A stretch of DNA of 64,000 nucleotides from Cryptomeria japonica (taxonomy: Eukaryota > Streptophyta > Pinopsida > Cupressales > Cupressaceae), in the NCBI RefSeq assembly GCF_030272615.1, contig NC_081406.1:109875283-109939282 (forward strand), given 5' to 3'. The translations under genes and the position numbers were made by a program. A model generated the notes under the pieces. It ran no database searches and was not told the DNA's origin. It saw only the letters and a list, made by a program, of their open reading frames with translations. Positions within the stretch are counted from its first letter, which is position 1. Each line of letters opens with the position of its first letter. This document shows positions 33,253 to 45,540 of this stretch, one piece after another.

Positions 33253-35067
33253 TTGGATCGAGACTGGCAGGTGGTGAATCACAGGAATAAAAAGGCATTA
33301 GGGCAACCAAATTGCCACAACCAGAGTTCCAATCATTGTTGGAAGGAGGGTTCTGTAAAACCTAACCATCCAAAAAGCTCCCTTGCTCAAAATTATTTCC
33401 CCACACAAAATTCCTCAGTTAAATTAACAAAGGGTATGGAAACCCTAGGTCGCCATTCTATCATGAATCATCAAAATTCAAAGGAAGTGAAGCATCCTAA
33501 GACGGATTTACCTTCAAATCCTCCAGAAACTTCAAATGGGTTGGTCATTGAAATTGATACCCAAACTCATTCCAAGTATCAAATGCATTGCAATGAGTGC
33601 ATGATCTTTGCTCGATGGAAAGGTTGGGGGATCCCGTCAGAACTAATTGCTAATTGTTTGTCGTCTTCTTTCAATAACTAGGTAAAAATTGACATCCTTC
33701 CTGAGAATTTCCTTGCTATTAAATGTGGTAATCAGGGTTTAGAAAATAGATTGCTCAATGGGGACATATTAACATTCAAGGGTCTTGGGTTTGATTGTTG
33801 GGATTGGCAACCCCTCTTTCTCCCATCTCGATTAAATTCTTGCATGGTTAATAGAGAAATTTCACTTGAAAAATTTCCTGTAGAATTGCGAAATAATGAT
33901 TTTTTAAGATTAATAGGCAATTAAATTGGTAAATTTGTAGAAGTTAAAAAATCAGCCCTTAGCTTCTTTAATCAGCTTCTTATTGTTAACATGGATATAA
34001 ACATTAAATCTTTAGAGCCCATTACGCTAAAATTCGATAATTATAGTTTAACCCTAGAATTACCTTTTTTTAATGGCTCTTCCGAAGATATTATTCCAAG
34101 TAAGATCCGTTCTAAGAAGCCTCTCCCTAGATTGTTTCTCCAACGTGATGGTGCCTCATTCAGATTTGTGGAAGGAGGGGGTTTTACCTTTGAAGGTCAT
34201 ATGGCTAAAATTAACCGTAAACATCGCACCCCTGAGCCTTTAGAGAACCCATTCCCTCATTCCTATCCCATTATCTCCTCTGTCAAGTCCTCTCGCTCCC
34301 TTCTTCCTCCATTGCCAACTATTAATCCACCTATAGCTGATTCAATGCTTAGGGATCGAGACCTGGAAGAAGGCGAAATTAGTGAGTTGCCCCCTTAGAA
34401 GGGTCAACTTGGACTTGCAAATATTTCATCGTCTGATTCTCTCATCCCACCAAAGAGACTGAGTCCCTCGAGGTCTCCCCCTCTACTAAAACTAACCTCC
34501 TCTATGCAATCAATGGAGATGGAAAGTTGTTCCTCGGTATCAAGAATGGCATCCTTGCAGGGTCAACCAATCTCTCAAGTCTCAAGTGCTAAGGCCTTTG
34601 AGGGGGCAGAGGATCGTCCTCCACCTTTGAAGGTTGTTTCTGATACTATTGTAGAATCTAAGAATGATCAAGTGGCTAAGGAAGTTAACATAATTGCCAA
34701 TTTTGTAGGGGAGGAAGTAGTAAACGACCTTATGGATCAACTTGTTGATGAAATCTGTGATGTTGAGGAATTGGGAAGACAGAGGGATCTCTATGTCAAA
34801 AATCTAGTGGATATTGCTAGAGTCGACTTAGAAACAGAGGAACTCTTTATAGCATTAGATAACTTAGAAAATGATAATCCAAACACTCTAGGCATTCACA
34901 TCTCTAAAGAAAGAAAAGTCTCTCCTGACTATGCTAAACTCATTAAGAGAAGAGGCAGGAGATCCCTTGCTAAACTAAGATCAAAGGATGAGGAAGCAAG
35001 GGGTCAGTCTAAAATGTCTACTCTTTTTAATGCAGGGGAGGGGAAGTTCCTCCCCAGAGAGCCATGA
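33253..35067 (+). pseudogene. LINE-1 ORF1 (DUF4283-like RNA-binding protein)
   Basis: One frame of about 604 codons runs from 33253 to the TGA at 35065-35067, with stops at 33679-33681 (TAG), 33922-33924 (TAA) and 34396-34398 (TAG). The coding region probably began earlier in another frame (33077-33277, SVLANNSWAEDLGV), implying a frameshift near 33250. The middle has the DUF4283 pattern of plant LINE ORF1 (KFPVELRNNDFLRLIGN, GKFVEVKKSALSF, about 33870-33965). The C-terminus is serine/proline-rich then basic. In living elements this protein binds element RNA and chaperones it. Confidence 0.78.
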
Positions 35068-38000
35068 AAATCATAACATGGAATGTTAGGGGTCTGAATG
35101 CCCCTAACAAACAACGCATCTTAAAGCGTTGCATCTCTGATTCTAAACCAAATATAATGTTGATCCAAGAAACCAAAATGAACTCCTTTGAGATAACCCT
35201 TTTTGAGAAAAAACTAGAAGTTAGACAGCTAAAGCACTCCCCTACTACAGGGGCCTCAAGGGGCTTAGCCATCATTTAGGACTCTAGATTCATCTCGTTT
35301 ACACCTTTGGAGCTTAAGAAAAATTGGATGGGAGGTGAAGTAGTAAGTTATAAAAAATAACCTAAGATTCAAATTGATTAACGTTTACGGTCCTATCCAA
35401 AATAGAGATAAGGCTAGGGTGTGGTTGGAACTGGAATCTTTCCTTAGAAGTTTCCCAAATGATGTATGCATCATTGGGGAAGATTTCACTACTTTCACTA
35501 AGGTAACAGACAAAAGAGGAGGCAGCAACAAACTTCCTCCAGTGGCTGTAGATTTCAATCATTGGATCAATAGGAACTCCCTATTAGAAATCCAAACGAC
35601 AGATAATGCCTTCACCTAGAACAACATAAGGCTTGGTTTCTATAACATTGCTGAGAAACTAGATAGGTTCTTTATCCATGGAGGGCTCTCAGAGCTTAAC
35701 TTTACTTTGAATGTAGAACCCCTCCCTTTAGCAGGATCTGACCATTTCCCACTCCAACTAATCTTATTATCTGACCACTCCCCTAAAAAATGTCCCTTCA
35801 AATTTGAGAGCATGTGGTTCAGAGATGATAACTTTTAAAACTTAATTGAGAACTGGTGGAGAAGCTCCGTTTTCTCTGGTTCAAAGATGTTTATTATCAC
35901 AAGCAAGTTAAATCTTAGCAAAAGGAAGCTCTTAGAATGGAACAAGACTAATTTTGGAAATATTTTCGATAAAAAACTCCTAATAGAAAATGATCTTAAT
36001 AATGTTAACATTGAGATTCTTGAGAAGGGGATGGATGAACATCTCTTCCTCAAAGAAAAGGCTCTACTCTCTGAGTATGAAAAGACACTCTCAAATGAAG
36101 AGATCTTTTGGAAACAAAAATTGAGGGAGACTTGGTTGAGTGATGGGGACCGAAATACTAAGTTTTTCCACAATAGTACTAAGTAGAGGTGATGGATCAA
36201 TCAAATTTCTAAAATTAAGAATTGCCAGGGTTCCATCCTGTCTGAACCAGATGATGTTGTCTCTGAGGCAACAAGGTTTTTTGTTAAAATCTTAAACAAT
36301 ATTGAAGGCTCCAACCTCAGAGGTCAACTCAATATTATCAAGAATCTTCCAAAACTCATTAACGATGACCACAACAAAATCCTGTCAAAAAAATTCTGTG
36401 AGGAGGAGGTTAAATATGTCCTTATGAAGATGAATCCCGACAAGGCCCCGAGCCCAAATGGTTTCCCCACTAGCTTTTTCCAAAAATGTTGGGGTTTTAT
36501 GGGGACAGAGATCACGGACGCCTTAGAAGGTATTAGGAACTCTGGTAAGATTCTCAAAGAAATCAACAATACCTTCTTAGCTCTCATCCCCAAAAAAGAG
36601 AATCCTAAAAGCTTTAATGACTTCAGACTAATAGCCCTTTGCAACACTCTATACAAACTCTTAACCAAAACCCTAGCAACCAGACTCCAGAATCTTCTCC
36701 CCATTATCATTAGTGAAGAGCAAACTGGCTTGTAACAGATAGATCAATATATGATGGGGTTATTATAGCCCAAGAGGCCATTCATTCGGTCCAGCTCAAC
36801 AGGGCCCCAAGTATGTTAGTCAAATTAGACATAAGGAAAGCTTACGACAAAGTTGATTGGTGCTTCCTATGCAAATGCTTGGATGCCTTCGGATTTTCCA
36901 AATCTTTGAATGTATATCCACCCCCAAATTATCGGTCTTGGTTAATGGTTCCCTAGAAGGTTTCTTCAACAGCTCAAGAGGGCTCAGGCAGGGAGATCCT
37001 ATGTCCCCCTTCCTCTTCATCATCATGGTTGAAGCCCTAGGTAGATCCATCTCTAAGGCCAAAGAGGAAGGTGGGATCCAAGGAATCCCCATTACCAGCG
37101 GCCTCCCTCCCTTTACCCACCAGTAATTTGTAAACGACACGATGCTCTTTGGGCATGGAAGTGTAAGGGAAGCAAGCGCCTTCAAAGGCATCCTTAACTC
37201 CTATATGCTAGCCTCGGGTCAAGAGGTGAATCTGGCCAAGTCTACAGTTTTTTATGTTCAACATAGACCCCTCCTTAGGAAAAGTGATCAGAAATGTCCT
37301 AGAGATGAGTGAAGGAACTCTTCCTTGCAAATACCTAGGCATTCCCCTTGACAAGGGTAGAAGACCCTCAAAATTATGGGACAACTTGGTGGATAAAATC
37401 AAGTCTAAGATTAACACTTGGAAAGGAAAATGGATCTCATCTACAGGTAGAGCAACCTTGGTTAGATCGGTTTTGTCAACTATGCCCATTTACCAGCTCT
37501 CCTGTCAACATTTATCTTCTTCTAAACTTTCAGAGCTCAACAAGCATCTCAGGACTTTCTTTTGGCAAGGTGCTAATGACAATCATAAAATATCACTCAT
37601 ATCCTGGGATAAGATATGCAAACCTAAAGAAGAAGGAGGAGTTGGGATTAAAAACCTTCATGATTAGGGCAAAGCCTTGGGTGCCAAGTTGGTCTGAAGG
37701 ATGTTCAAAACCCCCCACCTCAAATGGGCTCACTTGCTACACCACAAATACCTTAATGGAGGGAATCCTATCCAAATCTTCAGAGAAACCAACCCTCCTA
37801 GAGGGTCCTGCCTATGGAATTTTATGTTAGACTGCAGAAGGTTTATCTTTAACAGACTTACTTGGAACCTGGGGTCTGGGGATAAAGCTCTTTTCTGGTC
37901 GGATTCATGGGGTGGATATAAGGCTATTAATAATATCCATGACTTTGGTGCTACTCGTATCCTTCTTGACTCTCATAGAGGACCCTTGTTAAACAACTAT

Positions 38001-39246
38001 ATCTCCCCTTTAGAGGATGGGGCTGGTTGGCAATGGATCGAGAAGGTAGACGAGGATATCCTGATAAGGGATAAACAAAAACTTATGGTAATTCTTAAAT
38101 CAAGGAACATTGCCTTAGGTTAGAATGAGGACAAGCTTGTCTGGGATGGCTCCCTAAGTGGAGAATACAACTCCAAGGATGGGTACTCTCTCATCTCTAA
38201 ATCATTTATAAGACCTATGACTGAGCTTCCCTTGAAACTTTGCTGGGATAAATATTGTCTGCCTAAGGCAGGTATATTCTCCTGGCTTGTGGTTCAGAAC
38301 AAGCTCCTAACTGCAGAAAAATTTAGAAGAATGGGGTATGAGGGCCCTAGTAGATGTCTCTTTGCGAGGCAGACGAGGAAGACACCAATCATATCCTCCT
38401 TAATTGCCCCTTTGCTCACAAATGTTGGATTTGGTTCACCAATAAACTTGAATGGTCTACGACCTTCCCCCACACCATCTTTGGAATGCTCAAGGCATGG
38501 CCTCTCCTCAGGCGTGGCTGTCTCTTTGAAGGTTTATGGACAACTCTTCCTTCTTCCATTATGTGGGAACTATGGAAGGAGAGAAATAGATGTCTCTTTA
38601 AGAATGAAAAACTAGAGGTTCCTAGAATCATTAGCAGGATTGAGTCAATTATCACTGAGCTCATGAACAATCGACTGTCATCAGGCACATTGAAGATTGC
38701 CTCTATCACTTATTGGGATGAAAAGATGAAAAAACATTGGGAAGGCTTATCCTTTCCTCCCTTTGTAGGAGATGGTCCTATTGTAAGTCTTCAATCAAGG
38801 GATGCATGCAGATGGCAGCCCCCAAGTGAAGGCTGGGTGAAGCTAAACTTTGATGGGGCATCCCGTGGCAACCCAGGACAATCAGGGATAGGATGTGTTG
38901 TTCATAATTGGGAAGGCAAGGAAATAGCAACCCTTGCCTCTCTGGTTGGCATCAACACCAACAATTGGGCAGAACTTATGGCCCTGGTGGAGGGTCTGCA
39001 TTTATGTAGGAAACTAGGAGTTAAGAACTTGGAAATTGAAGGAGATTCGACTATAGTTGTCAATGCTCTGAGGAAAGGTAGTATGCCTAATTGGAGACTA
39101 AATACTTTGTTGTCAAAAGCTCTTAACTTATGCAAATCTTTTGATAGGTTCACAGTCAATCATATTTATAGGGAGGGCAATAAAAGAGCGGATGAGTTGG
39201 CCAACTTAGGAGCCGATGGCATCAATCTCCTGTCTGTGCCACCTTA
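35064..39246 (+). pseudogene. LINE-1 ORF2 (endonuclease, reverse transcriptase, zinc finger, RNase H)
   Basis: The start ATG at 35064 overlaps the ORF1 stop (ATGA). Domains in order: AP-endonuclease (ITWNVRGLN, IQETK, SDHFPL; 35064-35760), a linker with ETWLSDGDRNTKFFH (about 36128-36172), RT with MNPDKAPSPNGFP, LIALCNTLYKLLTKTLATRL and RGLRQGDPMSPFLFIIMVE, thumb with KYLGIPL, a zinc-finger region (LCEADEEDTNHILLNCPFAH), and RNase H with FDGASRGNPG, WAELMALVEG, EGDST and EGNKRADELA. The RT catalytic FVDD reads FVND (about 37126-37137). Frame changes occur near 35350, 36740, 37200 and 38350, plus several stops. It is dead. Confidence 0.9.
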
Positions 39247-39959
39247 AGGCAACCCCCTCTTCTGTTTTTGGGTCTCAAATCAATAGACTAGATAGGTTCT
39301 AAGGAAATGCCAACTCCTATGATCAAAACCTCCAATTGACTAGGCCAACTTATAGAGTGAACCTATTTGGTTACCAACTCTCTTGCTTTAGGCTTTGTAG
39401 GAGCTAGGCGGGTTTACCTACTCACTAGTTATTCCTTCAACTGATGCTTTTTATAGCAGATTTAGTGTCTCAATCTGACTTCTCCCTATCTCAGAATGGC
39501 ATCAGTTCCTAGAATGGAGATATAGCAGATGAGTTCAAGATTGTTGTTGTAGAATCTATTTGATCTTGGTGCTTGAAATTTATATATACACTATTGCTAA
39601 TTTATCCTAGAATTCCTACTCAACTACTCCTAGTATTCTTTATGTGAAAGTATGAATTGATGGGTTGTGTTTCACAAGCAACTGCGTACAGAAAGATGCA
39701 GTAATCCACAACATCTACACAAAGGGAAAATGACTGATTGTTTTATATATATTCACAGAAATGGTACAATAGTATGCCTGAGGCTATCTTCTACTTATTT
39801 CTCTAATTCTCTTCCATATTTCAAAAGCTCCCTCCTTTATATGAGAGTATACACTATCACCAAGCGTTGTGGCTTTTCAACATATAACAGTCAACTAACA
39901 CTTTTGTTCCGAACATTTCTTTGACTAGGTATTTTCTCCCTTCATCGAAATGTTGTATT

Positions 39960-41420
39960 CGATCACAATGGTTGTCTCCTCACCAATACCTATCTGATAT
40001 CCATCAGGTTTTTATGTCAAAGAAACCCTGGGCTTCGGTGACCTCCTTTATTTTTCCACCGAAATACCTCTTCCATCGATATCACTATGCCCCATCGATG
40101 AATGGATCTATTGTCTCACCGAAGCCTTTCTTTATCCTCTCTTGTCGTCTTCCACCAATAAAGTTATAGCGGCAAAACAATGCATATCAGAGATATGCCT
40201 TTTAGCCTCCTCGAAACCTATTTCCTCATTGACATATATCTGATGTCCATCGGGTTTCATGTCGAAGAAACCTTGGGCTTTGGTAACTTCCTTTATCCTT
40301 CCATCAAAACACTTTTTCTAGTGACATCACTACACTCCTTCGATGAATGGGTCTATTGTTTCATCGAGGCCATCTCTCTTTTGATGATTTTCTTCCACTA
40401 TCATCTTTCATCGAAGAGCTCATTAGTAATATTCCTTGATAAAGTTGCATTGGTAAAACCACACATATCGGTAACATGCCTTTTAGCCTCCTCGAAACTC
40501 ATATCCTTATCGATATCTTCTATTGATGTAGCTTCCTTTTGTTTGATCGATATCATTCCTTCGATAAGAACGATTCTTTTGGTAAGTTTCCTTCATGTTG
40601 CGCCAATGGTATTATTTCCTCAGAAGACTTATCCTGTCAATGAAAACCGTCTCTGCTTTCTTCGATATCCTCTTTCGGTGGAATCATTACTTTCAATGAG
40701 TCCCTTTTAGAGTTCATCAATGCTCCCTTTCCTTCGATACCCTTTTTATATTGATGAGACATTGTTGGGTCTCATCGATACTATTTGAATTTTGGATATT
40801 TCGATAGAATTCTATTAGACTTGTTCGATAACTTATGGGTTATTACGGTATCAATGAAAATGATGATTTCTTCCAAAGATAGATGGCTTCTACCTCTTCC
40901 ATCAATATCACTATGCCCTGTCAATGAATGGATCTATTGTCTCACCGAAGCCTTTCTTTATCCTCTCTTGTCGTCTTCCACCAATAAAGTTGTATCGACG
41001 AAACAACGCATATCAGAGACATGCCTTTTAGCCTCCTTGTAACCTATTTCCTCATCGATATCTTTTATTGATGTAACTTCTTTTTGTGTGATCAACCTTA
41101 TTCTTTCGATGAGAATGTTTCCTTTGGTGAGTCCCTTTGCACCAATGGTATTATCTCCTCGAAGACCTTTTCATGTCGATGAAAACCATCTCCACTTTCC
41201 TCGATATCTTTTGTCGATGGAATTACTATCTTCGATGAGTCCTTTCTGAAGTTCATCAGTGTTTCCTTTCTTCGATGGCCCTTCTATATCAATGAGACAT
41301 CGTTGGGTCTCATCGATAATATGTGAATCCGGATATCTTTATAGTACGCTATTATACCTGCTTGATGACTTATGGGTTATCATGGTATTAATGAAAATGA
41401 TGATTTCTTCTAACAATAGG
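39960..41420 (+). repeat. Complex tandem repeats in the LINE-1 3' region
   Basis: A block beginning at 40065 (TACCTCTTCCATC) recurs at 40891, an offset of 826 bases, with long near-identical stretches such as CCGAAGCCTTTCTTTATCCT. A partial unit with offset about 262 links 39970 to 40232. The region from 40499 to 40860 reappears at 41045-41410. It is unusually dense in TCGAT and CATCGA. Open frames at 39921-40169 and 40180-40710 follow the repeats and are not genes. Confidence 0.85.
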
Positions 41421-42346
41421 GGGCTTTTATGATTTAATTCTATAGATAAACATTCAAATTTGATGCTCAATAGTGGCTACGGATGAGGGTACCTTCAAGA
41501 ATCTTGACTCTCTAGTTTATATAAGGGAAAGGAGATTTGAAGAAAATGTGGCTTTTTTACAATGGCAGTGAGACCTAAACTATTGTTAAATCAGTCTCAG
41601 ATACATATGTCAATTTTCCTCTTTCTTCCTAGTAATCTCCAGCATCATATTATTAGATTAAGGGTCGACCTGATAAATTTTTATCTCACTTAAAGCTTTC
41701 CCATGACACTCAATTAGGGCCTGGAAGGCTCTCGAACCATATTCTTTAAGATGGTAGCTCCTCGTGATCTCTTTGAAGGAATATTTATGGAATTTGCCTC
41801 GTTAATATTTTTTATGCTCTTCGATGGGTAATCACTCTCGCATTATGTTTCTTGAGATTTTTTGAGACTAATATTTTGAGTTGTGTATCCTAACAGGGTG
41901 ACCATCCAAGAAGGTATGATATATTGTATAAGTCGACTTGCTCGGTTTTCCTTTTCCTAACACTCTGGTGAGAGATTTTCTCAAGATTTTGTGCAGCATA
42001 GGGAGCAGAGCATGCTTAACCCTGTGCTTCAGGAATAGTAAGAACTATTGCCCACAAATGGCAGCATCACCCCATGAGATGGGCAATCTACTACTCAACT
42101 TTACATAGAGGATTTCTACATACATTCTTATTTTGGACAAGTTCCCTTTGTGATCTTGTATCTCCATTTTGTATCGCATTCTTTATTTTTTCTGATCCTT
42201 GAGGGATCTAGGCTAGACCAGAGGTTTTCTTCCCTCCATTCTTTCCTACCGGTGCCCACACCGAATGGAGGTGTAAATGTAAATCTATCTATTTTTTAAA
42301 TTAATAAAATTCTTTGGCCTCGGCCTTTTATCGATAAAAAAAAAAA

Positions 42347-43500
42347 TTGATCATAATAAAATAACTATTAATAATTATAAAATTATATAATGTAAGTAAT
42401 AAAGTAAAAATAGGTATTTTTTAATAATTAAATGAAAAATATTTAAATTTATGATTAAATGTTATAAAATTGTATTCTATATATTAAAATGATTAAAAAG
42501 AAGATTATAATTTAGAAAGTATTAATAAAAAGTAGAATGATTTTCAAAAAATTATACAAAATGAAAATTTAAAAGACGCACATACTAGACTTTATTTTTT
42601 TAATAGAAATATTTGTTTTGTAATGCTTGTAATGAAATAGTTTAATTGTTTATTTAAATTTTTATTTAATTTCATTTAAATGGTGTAAAACAAATACCTA
42701 TACAATAGTTAATGAATTTTATTACCTTATATTTTTTAATATATATTATCAATAAAAATGAAAAAAGATATTTAAAATAGACATTTTAAAAAAAATATAA
42801 ATAAATCCTAAAAAAACATATAAAATCTATCATTCTTATAACACCAAATTTTTTGATCCAATCATAATAAATAATTTCTAGTTAAATAATATAAATCTCA
42901 ACTTTATAAAAGTCAAGTTTATTTTGAAAATTAAAATAATAATCACTTTTGATTGGTGCAAAAAATCGATTATTTAGATTTAAGTGAATGCAGTATTGCA
43001 TTTTATTAAATAAATATTTATTATTAATTTAATTATTTTGTTTTAATATCCTCTATTAATTAAACAAGTGCCACATAGTGGCAAATACTTATTTTTATAT
43101 TATTGTAATAAAAATATTTGTTGTAATTCTTAATTATTATAATTTTTAATTATTGTTATTTTAAATCATATTATTTTAATTATATTTTTATAATATTAAT
43201 TATAATTCTTACTTCAATAAAATAATGTAATATAAACAAAATAGTGCAAATATACATTTTTCTTACAAATATAATTCTAATTTAATTATAAAATCTATAT
43301 AATTATAATTATAATAATAAAATTAATCTTAAACTTAATTATTATAAAAAACTAAATTTACTAGTAGTATTAAATAATTTTTTGAATTGATATAATTAAA
43401 ATAATAATAATAATTATATATACACAATAATTCTAACTTAAAGATTTTTTTTTAAATATGTGTTTTTATAAAATAATATATATTATTAATTTCCCCCACA
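42347..43500. other. Very AT-rich gene-free DNA
   Basis: No coding signal. It contains the second copy of the dispersed AT-rich repeat at 43146-43351. Confidence 0.65.
43146..43351 (+). repeat. Dispersed AT-rich repeat, copy 2
   Basis: Same family and orientation as 32783-32983. It differs by small indels and substitutions. Confidence 0.8.
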
Positions 43501-44593
43501 TGAGATGTCTTGGGTTTATCCAAATGAGAAAAAACAAATGAAATAAGATAAAGAGTCACTAGGCATAAGGTGTGATGAGAGGTCAAAGTAGTTATTAGAG
43601 TGTCTAACACAATATGTGGCAAGATGTGTTTGGGGGTGTCTTTTAATGGTTTTAAATATTCTTGATTTTCTTTGATCTCCTAAAGGAATAAAAAATTCCT
43701 AGTTATCATGTTATTCAATCAATTCACACTTTACAAAAAAGTAAACATCTATTCTAACACACTCTATAGAAGTTGATATCAAATTAACTCGCTTACGGAA
43801 AGAAAGTGTAGAAAAGAGAAACTACTCTAATCCACACTAGCAAGAAAGAAAACTAATCTAATTCACCTTGCAAAAAGGAAACTAATATGATCCACACCTT
43901 GTAGGAAAGGAAATTAATCTAATTCACATCTTGCAAAAAAGGAAACTCATCTAGTCTACACCTTATAGGAAAGGAGAATATCTAATTCACACCTTGCAGA
44001 AAAGGAAACTAATCTAATCTACACCTTGTCTCAACTCCCATGAATGGATTTTTGAAACAAAATAATATCTACAAATTCTTTAAAAAAACATGAAATTCAT
44101 TATACCATTGCAACAATCAAACATCAACTATTATAATGAATTCACACAATTTAATGAAATATAAAACTAAGCTAAACGATACCTCGAAATAGGAGTTGGT
44201 TAGCTAATATAGGAGTTGTCATAGGTTATGATTTCCTTTAATTTATGTTGGAACTAGGAGAAATGTGGTTGTTTAACCACACACGGATTTGTCACTAGAG
44301 GAAGGGCTCTAGCTTGGAGTAGATAGACTATCTCTAGATCTCTCAATAACTCTTTTGGTTTTGGGAAAGTATAAATTATTGTGATAACACATAATTGTAT
44401 GCACAAAATTATAAAAATCATCATTAGATAAATATTTATTGCAAAAGCAACATTTCCACAAGCATGAGCCATTGAATCCTTTTACGAGCAAACATGAGAT
44501 TATCAATTGTATTTTCCAAGTCAAGTGTCTTAAAAAAAGAATTAAAAGAAGACTTTAACCATAAGATTAAACATCAAATTGATAATCTCATCA
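43501..44593 (-). repeat. Gypsy 3' LTR (left copy)
   Basis: The right edge TCATCA (44593) is next to the polypurine tract. The left edge TGAGATG (43501) is inferred. It carries the period-35 minisatellite (about 43790-44035). Confidence 0.7.
43790..44035. repeat. Minisatellite, about 35-bp period
   Basis: Several imperfect units of the form GGAAACTAATCTAATCCACACCTTGCAAAAAA are present. The same array family occurs in the other gypsy LTR at about 48800-49020. Confidence 0.88.
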
Positions 44594-44989
44594 CCTCCCC
44601 CTAGCTTCTCTAGACCACTTCCTCAAGGTTCTGATTGAACTTTGGCTCTTGATCTGAGATTGACATCTCAGGTTCTCCAAACCTCTACAAGATGTGCTTG
44701 TACAAGAAGTGGAATGAAACCTTCTCCTCATGAGATGTAGGTAATGCTTGTGTGGATGTGGAAAGGTTCTACCCAATTGATTCCTTTAATGATAGGGGAT
44801 GCCACCAATGCCTTTTTAATAGCTTCCAACGATATCTAGAAATCTAGGGTCTAGTTTAATTCTAAATCATTTCTAGAAAAGTAAATAATGGGTATGCTAT
44901 CCCACTAAATCTTTCAATGATTCATTTGTAATACCCAACATTGACCCCAAAAAGCTTCAAACTTTCATTTGAGTTATTAGATCGGGTAA

Positions 44990-45540
44990 TTGTATAATAA
45001 CTTCTACTTTCTTGGAATCTATTTTGATACCTTCTTTAGAAATATGATGTCTAAGAATAATGCATTTACTCATCATTAAGAGAAATTTCTCATGGTTGAC
45101 AGATAGTTTTTGTTCGCCACATCATTCTAAAACTTGTTTTAAACTTTTTGAGGCTCTATCAAAATTTTCCTCATGTAAACTATAAAATCTTTCATGCCTC
45201 AACATAGTGAGTAGTGAAATCTGCAAAAATAAGAAAACTACCCTTAGGAATGTGGTAGGTGCATTATAAAGTTTTGAAGGTATAAATTTGTAAGCATATT
45301 TTCCATAGGAAAATGTAAAGGCAATTTTGTCTTAGTCCTATAGAGTTGCCTAAATCTAATTGTACCACTAAAACCATCAAGAAAAGAGAATTAACTGCTT
45401 CCAACAAAATTATCTAGGACTTGGTCTATGATTGGAAGGGGAAAATAATCCTTCTTTGTTTCTTTGTTTAATTCCCTATAGTCTATATAGACAGGTTATT
45501 TTCCATTTTTCTTTGGGACTATAAGTAATAGGGAACCCAT
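44990..45540 (-). pseudogene. Gypsy reverse transcriptase remnant
   Basis: On the minus strand the recognisable blocks are LLLIVPKKNGK, IDYRELNKETKKDYFPLPII, QVLDNFVGSS, FSFLDGFSG and later a HEKF-like and LDIIFLKKV stretch. These match the ordered RT blocks of plant Ty3/gypsy elements (PKKNGKWR, DYRELNKATKKDHFPLPF, YFSFLDGFSGY). Stops interrupt nearly every block and the YMDD region is not preserved. It is clearly non-functional. Confidence 0.75.

Larger units (their letters stand above)
33036..42346 (+). mobile_element. LINE-1: plant L1-type retrotransposon with RNase H, near full length
   Basis: It starts near a small hairpin (TCGATGC-AAA-GCATCGA, 33037-33053) after AT-rich flank and ends in a poly-A run (42335-42346) after AATAAAATTC (42303-42312). 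ORF1 is DUF4283-like. ORF2 has endonuclease, RT, zinc finger and RNase H. Length is 9.3 kb against the usual 6-7 kb, because the 3' region (39247-42334) is about 3.1 kb and includes tandem repeats at 39960-41420, possibly a later insertion. No clear target duplication could be fixed. Confidence 0.88.

Noticed and set aside
39921-40710. Two plus-strand ORFs of 82 and 176 codons that could be taken as LINE accessory genes
   Set aside because: They follow tandem repeat units and have no conserved domain; codon content reflects the repeat.
43790-44035. Regularly spaced repeats that might suggest a CRISPR array
   Set aside because: The units are adjacent and degenerate, with no constant spacer length, inside a plant retrotransposon LTR; a minisatellite explains them.
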